Assembly: GCA_030463445.1 (NCBI GenBank) | Contig: JAQGFW010034385.1 | Span: 1-26,595, forward strand | Length of the DNA: 26,595 nt | Direction: 5' to 3' | Source of the DNA: Euplotes aediculatus | Taxonomy: Eukaryota; Ciliophora; Spirotrichea; Euplotida; Euplotidae | In this document: piece after piece, positions 7,153 to 14,876 of the stretch | Position numbering within the stretch: position 1 is the first letter of the stretch | Layout of the letters: each line of letters opens with the position of its first letter | Notes under the pieces: model-generated | Database searches by the model: none | Told to the model about the DNA's origin: nothing | Seen by the model: only the letters and a program-made list of their open reading frames with translations | Made by a program: the position numbers and the translations under genes

Positions 7153-8520
7153 ATGATTACCACTTCTGTTTTCGATTTGTTCAAAATAGGACCAGGACCA
7201 TCGAGCTCTCACACCATCGGACCGATGAAAGCCGCCTACGACTTTTTGCAACGGATAAACCAATTACCAACCGCCGAAATCAACAAGAGTAATTCGATTG
7301 TCATTCACTTGTATGGTTCGTTGAGTGCCACCGGCAAGGGTCACGGAACCGACCGAGCAGTTATTGCTGGAATTTTGGGTTGGTTGCCCGATACCGTCGA
7401 GCCAAATCAATTCAATAACTTATTAAAAGACCCAAACGAAAACTACGAAGTAAAAGTAGGAGACAAGATACTGTTGGTAAACGCCAAAACCGTAAAATTT
7501 GAAAAAGGAAAATACGATTCGCCGCATCCTAATACACTTGTAATGAGATTGTTAGATGCTGATAATGAGTTAATTGGAGAAGAAGAATACTACTCGGTAG
7601 GTGGAGGGTTCATTCAGCGAAAAGGAGAAGTTGCTGAATCATTGATGAAGGCAAGCCTGCCTTTTCCGTACGAAAAAATGGACGAATTGAAAGACCATTT
7701 AAAGCATTCAAAATTATCATTGACAGATGTAATGATTGCCAATGAAATGGCGGTTTCGGGTTTATCAAAAAAAGAAATTTATCAAAAAATTGATGATATT
7801 CTTGAATCTATGCACCGTGCAGTTAAGCGTGGGTTAAGATTTAAAGGAATTTTACCCGGAAATATCAAACTCCGTCGAAAAGCCCCAGTTTTGTACGAAC
7901 AAGCTAAAAGCCATGCCTCGACTACTGATAGTTTTATGATTTTTTTGAATGCTTATTGTATGGCGGCATCCGAAGAAAATGCGGCTGGAAGTATCGTTGT
8001 TACCGCCCCTACATCGGGTGCATCGGGCGTGATTCCGGGCGTAACATATTTGCTGCGAAATCATTACCATTACGATAAACAGCGTCTTCGAGAAGGAATG
8101 TTGGCGGCTGCAGCAGTTGGATTTTTGATAAAACACAATGCCAGTATTTCGGGTGCCGAAATGGGTTGTATGGGCGAAATCGGCTCGGCTTCGGCAATGG
8201 CAGCAGCGATGTTGGCTTATTGTGCTGGGCATTCGATAGAGAAAGTAGAAGCGGCGGCCGAAATTGCGATTGAGCATCATCTTGGTATGACTTGCGACCC
8301 AATCGGCGGATACGTGCAGATTCCGTGTATTGAGCGAAATGCCATGGGAGCTATAAAGGCATACAACGCGTTTTTGTTAGCATCTTCGGGTAATACGGCA
8401 TACCAAAAAATCTCGCTGGATAGTGTAATCAAAGTCATGCGAGCTACTGGCAGAGATATGTCAAAAAAATACAAAGAAACTTCGCAGGCGGGATTGGCAC
8501 TGAGTATGACGGAATGTTAG
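7153..8520 (+). CDS. sdaA: L-serine ammonia-lyase, one-chain Fe-S type
   Basis: A 455-residue enzyme that deaminates L-serine to pyruvate and ammonia, using a [4Fe-4S] cluster. It holds beta and alpha regions in one chain. The N terminus SVFDLFKIGPGPSSSHTIGPM is the family signature. Cys339 (MGCMGE), Cys381 (MTCDPIGG) and Cys392 (IPCIERNA) are spaced 42 and 11 residues apart, the spacing of the three cluster ligands known in the Legionella enzyme. The C-terminal tail (SLDSVIKVMRATGRDMSKKYKETS...LSMTEC) ends in a cysteine, also a family feature that can occupy the cluster. The protein appears full length and intact. It is convergent with the Crp/Fnr gene, only 18 bases away, and sits behind the inverted repeat at 7050-7119. 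Confidence 0.96.
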   Translation: MITTSVFDLFKIGPGPSSSHTIGPMKAAYDFLQRINQLPTAEINKSNSIVIHLYGSLSATGKGHGTDRAVIAGILGWLPDTVEPNQFNNLLKDPNENYEVKVGDKILLVNAKTVKFEKGKYDSPHPNTLVMRLLDADNELIGEEEYYSVGGGFIQRKGEVAESLMKASLPFPYEKMDELKDHLKHSKLSLTDVMIANEMAVSGLSKKEIYQKIDDILESMHRAVKRGLRFKGILPGNIKLRRKAPVLYEQAKSHASTTDSFMIFLNAYCMAASEENAAGSIVVTAPTSGASGVIPGVTYLLRNHYHYDKQRLREGMLAAAAVGFLIKHNASISGAEMGCMGEIGSASAMAAAMLAYCAGHSIEKVEAAAEIAIEHHLGMTCDPIGGYVQIPCIERNAMGAIKAYNAFLLASSGNTAYQKISLDSVIKVMRATGRDMSKKYKETSQAGLALSMTEC

Positions 8521-8538
8521 AGATTTAGGCTAAATTGG

Positions 8539-9180
8539 CTATTTTCTTTCATATTGATACAACAAAGTCAATATTTCATCCTTTTTTATTACTAATTCTA
8601 AAGTATTATTTTTAATAATTGATTTAGAGTATAATTCCAATAAAGCCCTATTAAGACTTCTTGTAGTGATGCCGAGATAGCTTGCTAAATCCTTTTTTGT
8701 TAGTTGAAATGGTTGATTACTAAAAAAAAATAAAAGTTTTAATATAGAGTATTCTAACGGGTAGTTTTGTTGGTATGATGCTCTCGTAGCAGTATTTGCT
8801 AATCTTTTAGATAATTCTGTCATTATAATAAGACTTAAATCCCAATCATTACGTAGTATCTCTACAAAATCATTTTGTGGGATTACATAAGTTTCGAGTT
8901 GTGTTAGAGATTCAATCGATGAAATACTTGGTAATGAACTAAAACCTTCAAGTTCTCCAATGATTTGTCCGTCTCCAAAAAGCTCAAGGATGTATTCTTT
9001 TCCGTTACTTTCAGAAATAAAACATTTGGCAATTCCTGAAATGATTACTTGAATTGAATAAATTGGTTCGTTTTGCTGAATAATTCTCTCATTCGAATTA
9101 AACCTTCTTCTTTTTATCTGAGGATGAGTTTTTTCTAATAAAGCTAATTTTTTCAATAATTCTTTATTGTATCTAATCAT
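8539..9180 (-). CDS. Crp/Fnr-family transcriptional regulator
   Basis: A 213-residue regulator. Residues about 20-120 form a cyclic-nucleotide-binding-like beta roll (QVIISGIAKCFISESNGKEYILELFGDGQIIGELE). A long dimer helix follows (IIMTELSKRLANTATRASYQQ), then a winged helix with FQLTKKDLASYLGITTRSLNRALLEL as the helix-turn-helix (about 155-181). There is no Fnr-type N-terminal cysteine cluster, so oxygen sensing through Fe-S is not supported; the ligand is unknown. The gene is divergent from the adenosine deaminase gene across 145 bases that hold a 14-bp palindrome, so it may control that pair, itself or both; this is inference from position. Confidence 0.9.
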   Translation of the reverse strand: MIRYNKELLKKLALLEKTHPQIKRRRFNSNERIIQQNEPIYSIQVIISGIAKCFISESNGKEYILELFGDGQIIGELEGFSSLPSISSIESLTQLETYVIPQNDFVEILRNDWDLSLIIMTELSKRLANTATRASYQQNYPLEYSILKLLFFFSNQPFQLTKKDLASYLGITTRSLNRALLELYSKSIIKNNTLELVIKKDEILTLLYQYERK

Positions 9181-9209
9181 TTTTGTAGGGACAAATGTCC
9201 TTCTTTATT

Positions 9210-9223
9210 AACTTTTAAAAGTT
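9210..9223. promoter_or_regulatory. 14-bp palindrome between crp-like and adenosine deaminase genes
   Basis: AACTTTTAAAAGTT is a perfect palindrome, 30 bases upstream of the Crp/Fnr-like start codon. A second small dyad, GGACA-AA-TGTCC, lies closer to the gene (about 9189-9200). Neither matches the standard Crp (TGTGA-N6-TCACA) or Fnr (TTGAT-N4-ATCAA) site. Position suggests an operator for the divergent pair, but palindromes arise easily in AT-rich spacers. Confidence 0.3.
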
Positions 9224-9325
9224 GATTTTTGCACTAAAATATGTGTTTTTATACATTTTTTTCTTTGTTGAGTTGAGAATATTTAGAATTCGTATTTAAA
9301 CCATTTAATATTTTGATAATAATTT

Positions 9326-10345
9326 ATGATTTCAAATTCATCGTTAGATTTTATTAATTTTCCTAAAGTTGAGTTACATCTGCATCTTGATTGTTCATTG
9401 AGTTATAAAGTAGTCCAACAAATAGATGGTTCAATTGATTATGAGACTTATCGCCAGTCTTTTATTGCTCCCGCTAAGTGTACAGACCTTGCTGATTACA
9501 TAACTCGTGCGGTCAAGGGTGTAGAATTAATGCAAACGGCAGAGCAACTTCGATTGGTAACAATTGACTTATTCGAGCAACTCAAAAATGATAATGTAAT
9601 TTATGCCGAGATTCGATTTGCTCCTCTGCTGCACACCAATAAAGGATTGACTCCTGAAGAAGTTGTTTTGATTGTTAACAGTGTAGTTGATGAGTGTAAA
9701 TTAGATTTTGGAATTGAAGTAGGACTAATATTGTGTACTTTGAGACATTTTGATGAAAAACAAAGTATGCAAACTGTAAGGTTAGTAGAGCAATTTAAAG
9801 ATACAAACGTGGTAGGATTTGATATTGCGGCTGATGAAGCTGGTTTTCCGATTGATAACCATGTGAAAGCGTTCAATTTTGCAAAAGAACGAAAAATAAA
9901 CTGTACAGCTCATGCCGGTGAGGCGAAAGGCCCAGAAAGTGTATGGGAAACTCTGATGCATTTGATTCCGAGTCGAATTGGACATGGCGTACGAAGTATC
10001 GAGGATGTAAAACTTATTGAACATTTAAAAGCAAATAAAATACATCTTGAAGTTTGTGTAACGAGTAATGTTCAAACAAATGTAGTTGATGAAGTAAAAA
10101 ATCACCCTGTTAATAAATTATTTGAAGATGGTGTTTCGATTAGTATAAATACCGATGCACGCACAATATCAAATACAACCTTGAGTAACGAATATTCAAT
10201 TTTAAATTTAGAATTCGATTGGAAGAAAGAGCATTTTTGTAAATGTAATCTCGAAGCCATCGAACATGCGTTTGTTTCTTATGAAATTAAGACTCAATTG
10301 AAAGAAAAATTATCCAGTGCTTATAATAAATATTTAGAAAAATGA
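9326..10345 (+). CDS. add: Adenosine deaminase family protein
   Basis: A 339-residue amidohydrolase-fold enzyme of the adenosine deaminase family, which converts adenosine to inosine in purine salvage. Zinc ligands are visible: His18 and His20 in VELHLHLD, His196 in AHAGE and Asp277 in SINTDAR. Glu199 and His220 (IGHGV) are the catalytic positions. The Asp that follows the zinc Asp in mammalian ADA, known to contact purine N7, is Ala278 here, so substrate preference could differ from classical adenosine deaminase. HLHLDCS has Cys where many enzymes have Gly. The length is normal. The stop overlaps the HAD phosphatase start by four bases (ATGA), so the two are coupled. It is divergent from a Crp/Fnr-type gene. 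Confidence 0.9.
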   Translation: MISNSSLDFINFPKVELHLHLDCSLSYKVVQQIDGSIDYETYRQSFIAPAKCTDLADYITRAVKGVELMQTAEQLRLVTIDLFEQLKNDNVIYAEIRFAPLLHTNKGLTPEEVVLIVNSVVDECKLDFGIEVGLILCTLRHFDEKQSMQTVRLVEQFKDTNVVGFDIAADEAGFPIDNHVKAFNFAKERKINCTAHAGEAKGPESVWETLMHLIPSRIGHGVRSIEDVKLIEHLKANKIHLEVCVTSNVQTNVVDEVKNHPVNKLFEDGVSISINTDARTISNTTLSNEYSILNLEFDWKKEHFCKCNLEAIEHAFVSYEIKTQLKEKLSSAYNKYLEK

Positions 10346-11037
10346 ATTTAAAAGTTATAGCCTTTGACGCAGACGATACACTTTGGGTAAATGAACCCTA
10401 CTTTTTAGAAACAGAAAATAAGTTTTGTGCTTTACTTGAAGATTACTTACCTCATCATAGTATTTCGGCAGAACTTTATAATACTCAACTGCAAAATCTT
10501 CCACTTTATGGATTTGGTGTGAAGTGCTTTACACTTTGCATGATTGAAACAGCTTTGAGGATATCGAATAATACGCTTAATAATCGTATTTTAGAAAAAA
10601 TTATTGAGAATGGTAAAGAGTTATTGGATAAACCAATAGAACTATTAGAAGGTGTGGAGGACGTCTTAAAAAATACTGTTTCAGATTATCGTTTAGTAGT
10701 TGCCACAAAAGGAGATTTACTTGACCAAGAACGAAAATTGAAAAAGTCAGGGATTGAGCATTATTTTCATCATATTGAGATAATGAGCGAAAAACAGGTC
10801 TCAGATTATGAAAAACTCATCAAGCATTTAGATATCAATCCAAATGAATTTCTAATGATTGGAAACTCAATTAAATCAGATATTTTACCAGTACTTACTT
10901 TAGGTGGACACGCTATCCATGTTCCGTATCATACAACATGGGCTTTTGAAAGAATTGAGCATCAAATCGATGACCCTAATTTTTTTCAGGCAAAATCAAT
11001 AATTGAGGTAATAGATTATTTAAAAAGTAAGGTGTAG
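10342..11037 (+). CDS. HAD-superfamily phosphatase
   Basis: A 231-residue HAD hydrolase. Motif I is DADDTLW (from residue 9) with the nucleophile Asp and acid Asp two residues later. Motif II is VVATKGD, motif III the Lys region near SDYEKLIKHLDINP, and motif IV MIGNSIKSDILP. The helical cap after motif I is typical of C1-type HADs such as YjjG-like nucleotidases and haloacid-dehalogenase-like enzymes. It is translationally coupled to adenosine deaminase, so removal of phosphate from a nucleotide before deamination is a reasonable inference, not shown by the sequence. The last codons and the TAG stop lie inside the left arm of a 19-bp terminator hairpin. Confidence 0.87.
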   Translation: MNLKVIAFDADDTLWVNEPYFLETENKFCALLEDYLPHHSISAELYNTQLQNLPLYGFGVKCFTLCMIETALRISNNTLNNRILEKIIENGKELLDKPIELLEGVEDVLKNTVSDYRLVVATKGDLLDQERKLKKSGIEHYFHHIEIMSEKQVSDYEKLIKHLDINPNEFLMIGNSIKSDILPVLTLGGHAIHVPYHTTWAFERIEHQIDDPNFFQAKSIIEVIDYLKSKV

Positions 11038-11064
11038 TAGCTTCTACTACACCTTACTTTTTTT
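11022..11064. terminator. Bidirectional terminator with perfect 19-bp stem
   Basis: Bases 11022-11040 pair perfectly with 11044-11062 around a three-base CTT loop; the core is AAGGTGTAGTAG and its complement. T runs occur on both strands at the stem ends. The left arm contains the HAD gene stop codon (11035-11037), and the right arm ends one base before the stop codon (11063-11065) of the convergent small gene. Confidence 0.88.
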
Positions 11065-11395
11065 AACAAGTTACGTTAATCAAGCCCATTGTGTTGTTAA
11101 GGGTTGTACCAGTGATGGTGTAATTCGCTACGCAAGAATTCCCAGATTGATAGATAAAACCTTGAGCAGCAGTGTTGTCTGTTCCCCAAACTACATCGGC
11201 ATGTAACCAAACTGTTGCACCATCTGGCACTCCGTACGCACCTGGGTCGCCCGAACCTGTTTGTCCCAAAGTAATATCCGAACCACTTTTGGTGCGTTGC
11301 ATCTGACCGTTTTCGTCGAGATAATTGAAAGAAATTTTTACTACGAATCCGCCTCCGTTATGGAGCGTGAAACTTCCTACTGTTTGCATTGCCAT
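11063..11395 (-). CDS. Small beta-rich protein, unknown function
   Basis: A 110-residue protein that I do not recognise with certainty. There is no signal peptide and no membrane segment. It is rich in Gly, Thr, Ser and alternating hydrophobic residues: a first strand pair (VGSFTLHNGGGFVVKISFNYLDENG), a central GQTGSGDPGAYGVPDGATVWLHADVVWG, and a last strand pair ending MGLINVTC. The PDGATVWLHADV segment and the NGGGFV start recall small beta-sandwich or lectin-like folds. Only two cysteines are present (SGNSCVAN and the C-terminal Cys). It is convergent with the HAD gene and shares its terminator. Another ATG two codons downstream of the chosen start is equally possible. It is likely a real gene because of length, coding character and the terminator at its end. 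Confidence 0.68.
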   Translation of the reverse strand: MAMQTVGSFTLHNGGGFVVKISFNYLDENGQMQRTKSGSDITLGQTGSGDPGAYGVPDGATVWLHADVVWGTDNTAAQGFIYQSGNSCVANYTITGTTLNNTMGLINVTC

Positions 11396-11566
11396 GGCTG
11401 TAAAGTTTTTAAAGGTTTTTTGAAAATGTTTTGTGTTCCTTTATTTGAACGATACAAAGTTCGGCTGATTTCAAACGGTAAATAAGGGCTTATTTACGTA
11501 ATTCTGAAAATGGGTAATTGAACTTATATAAGTAGGTATTTGTATATGATTGTGTCCGCTCAATAA

Positions 11567-11600
11567 CAAAAAAGCGGAAAACCTGCATTGGTTTTCCGCT
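11567..11600 (-). terminator. Terminator after cytochrome c gene
   Basis: AGCGGAAAACC at 11573-11583 pairs perfectly with GGTTTTCCGCT at 11590-11600 (11 bp, six-base loop). On the minus strand the stem is followed by a run of six T. It lies 40 bases beyond the cytochrome c stop codon and ends the rsmB-like / cytochrome unit. Confidence 0.88.
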
Positions 11601-11640
11601 AAAAACTTAAATTCTGAAACTTTCAAAAGAATGTATATAA

Positions 11641-12099
11641 TTAATGAGGAGGTTCTTTTTGTTCTTGGTGGCACGAATAGCAACTCATCGTAACAGGCTG
11701 GCGGAATGTTTTAAGGCTCGCCAAAATTTCTTTGTTTAATTTGGCTGTCATGTCAAACATCTCACGAGTTTGATTGAAATGGCGAGGTTTTTCGGATGAA
11801 AAATCATTCAAATCGTGGCAGAACTTACAGGTTACCCCCAGAGCGTGTCCCCAGTTATTCATTACACTCAGTACACCCTCAACAGATTTTCCCTTTAGTG
11901 TTTTAATATTTTTGAAAACCGAATCGGCGGGCATTTCTAATTTACCAGCATATTTGACTTTGAGTTCATCAATTTGCCTCTGGCGGTCTGCCATCATGGT
12001 ATCTTTGGCGATTGCCTTTGTAGTGTTTTTGGTATTGTTTAATGTAACAAACGAGCTTATTGCCACAAAAACAAAAAGAATTGGTACAAGAATCTTCAT
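11641..12099 (-). CDS. Exported di-haem cytochrome c (reaction-centre cytochrome-like)
   Basis: A 152-residue protein with an N-terminal signal or anchor (MKILVPILFVFVAISSFVTL) and two CxxCH haem-binding sites, CKFCH at 91-95 and CYSCH at 140-144. The stretch VMNNWGHALGVTCKFCHDLNDFSSEKPRH, followed by a helix with Met and by VTMSCYSCHQ, fits the photosynthetic reaction-centre cytochrome c subunit domain (PF02276). That domain is widespread in non-photosynthetic Bacteroidota, so no photosynthesis is implied. It should act in periplasmic electron transfer; the partner is unknown. It follows the RNA methyltransferase gene after 44 bases on the same strand and ends at a strong terminator. Confidence 0.88.
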   Translation of the reverse strand: MKILVPILFVFVAISSFVTLNNTKNTTKAIAKDTMMADRQRQIDELKVKYAGKLEMPADSVFKNIKTLKGKSVEGVLSVMNNWGHALGVTCKFCHDLNDFSSEKPRHFNQTREMFDMTAKLNKEILASLKTFRQPVTMSCYSCHQEQKEPPH

Positions 12100-12143
12100 A
12101 GTATGAGGTTATTATTAACAGATGGGCTAATATAATTAAAATC

Positions 12144-13358
12144 TTAGAGTTTTTCTAAAAGTGCCATGTAAAATCCATCGAAGCCGTCTTTTGCTGGTGA
12201 AATCCGTTTTTCGTCAATAAATTTCCATTGATTTGGACTCTCCTTCAAAAAACGCTGTACTTGTTCTTCACTTTCCGAAGGCAAAATGCTACAAGTTGCA
12301 TAGACCATTTTGCCGCCTTTTTTGAGGATTTGTGAATAATTCGATAAGATTTCGTACTGTGTTTTCTTAATATTTTCGATGAATTCGGGCTTCAATTTCC
12401 ATTTTGCATCTGGATTTCGCCTTAAAACCCCAAGACCCGAACACGGCACATCAAGCAATAATCTATCGGCCGAATCTTTCATGCGTTTGATGGTTTTAGG
12501 CTCAATCAATCGGGTTTCTACATTCTGCACATTATTTCGTTTCGCTCTACGCTTGAGTTCTTGAAGTTTCCATTCTTCCACATCCATAGAAATAATCCTT
12601 CCTTTATTCTGCATCAAGGCCGCCAAATGCAGGGTTTTGCCTCCTGCACCCGCACAGGCATCCACGACTCTCATGCCTGCATCAACATCTAAAAACGGAG
12701 CAATATACTGACTACCAGCATCTTGTACTTCAAAATTACCTTGTTTAAAAAGTTCGGTCGAGAAAACATTCGTTCGTTTTTTCAGAATCAATGCTTCGGG
12801 CAAATCTTCCACAGTTTCGGTTTCGATGCCAATGGCTGATAGATAATCTTGCAACTGATTTCGACTCATTTGTAGCGTATTTGTTCTTAAGATAACGGGT
12901 GCTTGTTGGTTAAGAGCATGTAATTCGGCATCCCAATTATTGCCCAATTCTTTCTCTCCGATTTCATCCAACCAATCCGGAATTGATTCTCTAATTTTAC
13001 GAACCTTTTTCCCTTCTTCGTAATCTTTCAGGATTTTTGCTGCGTTGATTCTATCAAATTCTATCCATTTTGGCAATTCTATTTTGTTGATAATCAGCCA
13101 ATTTGCAAATACTGACCAGAAAAACCCCATCCCTGACCCTTCCCCCGATGGGGAAGGGAAATTCCCCTCAACATTCAACTTTCGCCACCACCTCACAATC
13201 TCATAGACATTCTCGGCAATAAAACCCCTATCTCTCGCTCCCCATTTTTTGTTTGATTTCAGAACGTATTCTATAACCTTGTCGGCTTGACGATTTTCTT
13301 GAAAAATTTGTTGAAGAGCATAAATGACGGCTTCGACAAGCGAACGGTGAAGTTTCAT
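12144..13358 (-). CDS. RsmB/NOP2-family RNA cytosine-5 methyltransferase
   Basis: A 404-residue SAM-dependent RNA m5C methyltransferase. The SAM motif I is DACAGAGGKTLHLAALM. Motif IV is DVPCSGLGVLRRNPDAKWK and motif VI VYATCSILPSE, giving the two active-site cysteines of the RsmB/NOP family. The C terminus (DGFDGFYMALLEKL) is typical. The N-terminal helical region resembles the NusB-like part of related proteins. Residues 63-80 (VEGNFPSPSGEGSGMGFF) are unusual: this stretch is encoded by a palindromic repeat inserted in frame (13121-13167) and looks foreign to the fold. The gene is divergent from the DUF4369-thioredoxin gene, and a -7 motif lies at 13417-13424. The rRNA target position cannot be fixed from sequence. 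Confidence 0.9.
   Translation of the reverse strand: MKLHRSLVEAVIYALQQIFQENRQADKVIEYVLKSNKKWGARDRGFIAENVYEIVRWWRKLNVEGNFPSPSGEGSGMGFFWSVFANWLIINKIELPKWIEFDRINAAKILKDYEEGKKVRKIRESIPDWLDEIGEKELGNNWDAELHALNQQAPVILRTNTLQMSRNQLQDYLSAIGIETETVEDLPEALILKKRTNVFSTELFKQGNFEVQDAGSQYIAPFLDVDAGMRVVDACAGAGGKTLHLAALMQNKGRIISMDVEEWKLQELKRRAKRNNVQNVETRLIEPKTIKRMKDSADRLLLDVPCSGLGVLRRNPDAKWKLKPEFIENIKKTQYEILSNYSQILKKGGKMVYATCSILPSESEEQVQRFLKESPNQWKFIDEKRISPAKDGFDGFYMALLEKL
13121..13167 (+). repeat. Palindromic repeat inserted in frame in the RNA methyltransferase gene
   Basis: CCCTTCCCC at 13137-13145 pairs perfectly with GGGGAAGGG at 13150-13158 around a CGAT loop. The block is C/G-rich in an otherwise AT-rich gene. 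Its plus strand (CATCCC..ACC..CTTC.CCCGA....GGGGAAGGG pattern) aligns with the minus strand of 15454-15496, so both are copies of one repeat. Here it is read antisense and gives a Pro/Ser/Gly peptide (PSPSGEGSGMGF) without breaking the frame. Exact ends are uncertain. Confidence 0.7.
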
Positions 13359-13416
13359 AAATATCTACGATTCAGATTTGTCCGAAATTATTTGACAATT
13401 TTTAAATTTGTTGGTG

Positions 13417-13424
13417 CAAAAGTA
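13417..13424 (-). promoter_or_regulatory. -7 element upstream of RNA methyltransferase gene
   Basis: The minus strand reads TACTTTTG, a match to TAnnTTTG, 59 bases before the methyltransferase ATG. The same spacer must carry the plus-strand promoter for the DUF4369-thioredoxin gene; TTATTTTG at 13427-13434 is a one-mismatch candidate on that strand, so the two promoters would be nearly back to back. Confidence 0.4.
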
Positions 13425-13461
13425 CGTTATTTTGCAATCATAACATTGTGAAACTTCCAAA

Positions 13462-14832
13462 ATGAAATATTCCAGTTTTTCGGCAAGCAGACTTTTTATT
13501 TACATTTTTTTGAGTTTTTTCTTCACTTTTGGAGCTTCGGCACAATACCGAATTGAGTTGAAAATCAAAGGATTAACCCCAAAAGATAAGTGCTATTTGG
13601 TTCATGCTTTCAGAGATGAAAAATCCTATATTTTTAAAGATACAACCAATGCCGATGCTAATGGAAATATCATTTTTGACGGTAAAGAAAACCTACCGCA
13701 AGGTTTGTATTCAATCGCCCAAGGGCAATCTAAACTTTTTGACTTTGTTGTAGCCGACCAGAAATTTACCATCGAAACCGATACCACAAATTTGGTTGGG
13801 AACATGAAAATCACTGGCTCCAAAGAAGCCGCCGATTTTGCCGAATTTGTAAAAAGACGCATCGAAATTGTTAGAAATGCTGATAAAACATCACCCCAAC
13901 AACAACAAGCCGCCTACGATAAATCGGATGAATTAACCAAAAACTACATCAAAAACCACCCAAATACTTTTTCTGGGAACTTTCTGAAAGCAACTCTGAG
14001 CGTTGATATTCCGCAGCTACCTGCCAATGCAACTCGCAAAGATACCGTTGCACTAACGGATTACTATTATAAACATTATTTTGATAATTTAGATTTGGGC
14101 GATGACCGACTTTTGCGTACGCCAATCATCGAAAATATGTTTGATAATTTTTTGAATAATGTGTCTTACTACGAACCCGATACGATTATCAAACTGGCTG
14201 ATAATCTGCTCGTTAAGACCAAACCGAAGTCAGATTTTAGGAAGTACCTTTTATTAAAGTTTGGACAAAAATATATCATGCCCGACTTACTCGGTAGAGA
14301 TAAGGTGTATATACATATTGCCGAAAAATACATTTTGTCCGAGCCAGAATTGTTTGATTCGGTCACGGTCAAAAACAATAAAGAGTTTGTGAAGGCAATG
14401 AAACCGCTTTTGCTCGGAAATGTGATTCCGAATATGCAACTGACCGATACACTCGATTTGTTTACGCCGCTGCACCAAGTGCAATCAAAATATACTTTGG
14501 TCATGATTTATGACCCGAAATGTGGACATTGTCAAGAAACGACTAAAAAATTGGTCGAAAATCAAGATAAATTATTGGCAAAAGGTGTGAAGGTATATTT
14601 GGCTTGCGGCGAACGAAACAAAGAAGAATGGAAGAAATTTGTAAGAGAATACAAGACCCAAAAGTTTATTAATGTCTTTGATTCTCAGACGATTACCGAT
14701 TTCAATAATACATTCAATGTCAAGACTTACCCTGCCATATTTTTGGTGGATAAAGACAAAAAAATCTTATCGAATCGCAAGCTCGAAGTCGAAGATTTTT
14801 TGCGGATGATTGATGGAATTGATAAAAAATAG
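13462..14832 (+). CDS. DUF4369-type N-terminal domain fused to TlpA-like thioredoxin
   Basis: A 456-residue exported protein. Residues 1-27 are a signal peptide ending GASAQ. Residues about 28-125 match the DUF4369 pattern (YRIELKIKGL...CYLVHAF...TTNADANGNIIFDG...GLYSIAQGQSKLFDFVV), a beta domain common before thioredoxins in Bacteroidota. A helical middle follows (about 130-330, DUF5106-like). The C terminus (about 340-456) is a thioredoxin with DPKCGHCQET (Cys354, Cys357) and cis-Pro at KTYPAIFLVD. It should act as a periplasmic or membrane-associated thiol-disulfide oxidoreductase; its client is unknown. It is convergent with the helicase gene, sharing the palindrome at 14846-14869. Its promoter region is shared with the divergent RNA methyltransferase gene. 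Confidence 0.88.
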   Translation: MKYSSFSASRLFIYIFLSFFFTFGASAQYRIELKIKGLTPKDKCYLVHAFRDEKSYIFKDTTNADANGNIIFDGKENLPQGLYSIAQGQSKLFDFVVADQKFTIETDTTNLVGNMKITGSKEAADFAEFVKRRIEIVRNADKTSPQQQQAAYDKSDELTKNYIKNHPNTFSGNFLKATLSVDIPQLPANATRKDTVALTDYYYKHYFDNLDLGDDRLLRTPIIENMFDNFLNNVSYYEPDTIIKLADNLLVKTKPKSDFRKYLLLKFGQKYIMPDLLGRDKVYIHIAEKYILSEPELFDSVTVKNNKEFVKAMKPLLLGNVIPNMQLTDTLDLFTPLHQVQSKYTLVMIYDPKCGHCQETTKKLVENQDKLLAKGVKVYLACGERNKEEWKKFVREYKTQKFINVFDSQTITDFNNTFNVKTYPAIFLVDKDKKILSNRKLEVEDFLRMIDGIDKK

Positions 14833-14845
14833 AAATGATACTGCT

Positions 14846-14869
14846 GTCGCTCGTTTTGAAACGAGCGAC
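14846..14869. terminator. Palindrome between convergent genes (terminator or REP-like)
   Basis: GTCGCTCGTTT at 14846-14856 is followed after two bases by its exact complement AAACGAGCGAC (14859-14869). The inner pairs must open to make a loop. There is no real T tract on either strand (plus side has only TATTTT). It lies 14 bases after the thioredoxin stop and 7 bases from the helicase stop, so it may block read-through both ways; its CGTTTTGAAACG core also resembles the REP-like elements elsewhere in the window. Confidence 0.55.
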
Positions 14870-14876
14870 GACTATT

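Noticed and set aside
7852-8474. Minus-strand frames of up to 142 residues inside sdaA.
   Set aside because: Cys/His/Arg-rich composition comes from reading the complement of a conserved Fe-S enzyme; no independent support.
11641-12099. Evidence for photosynthesis from the reaction-centre-like cytochrome.
   Set aside because: The PF02276-type domain is common in non-photosynthetic Bacteroidota and no photosystem gene is present.
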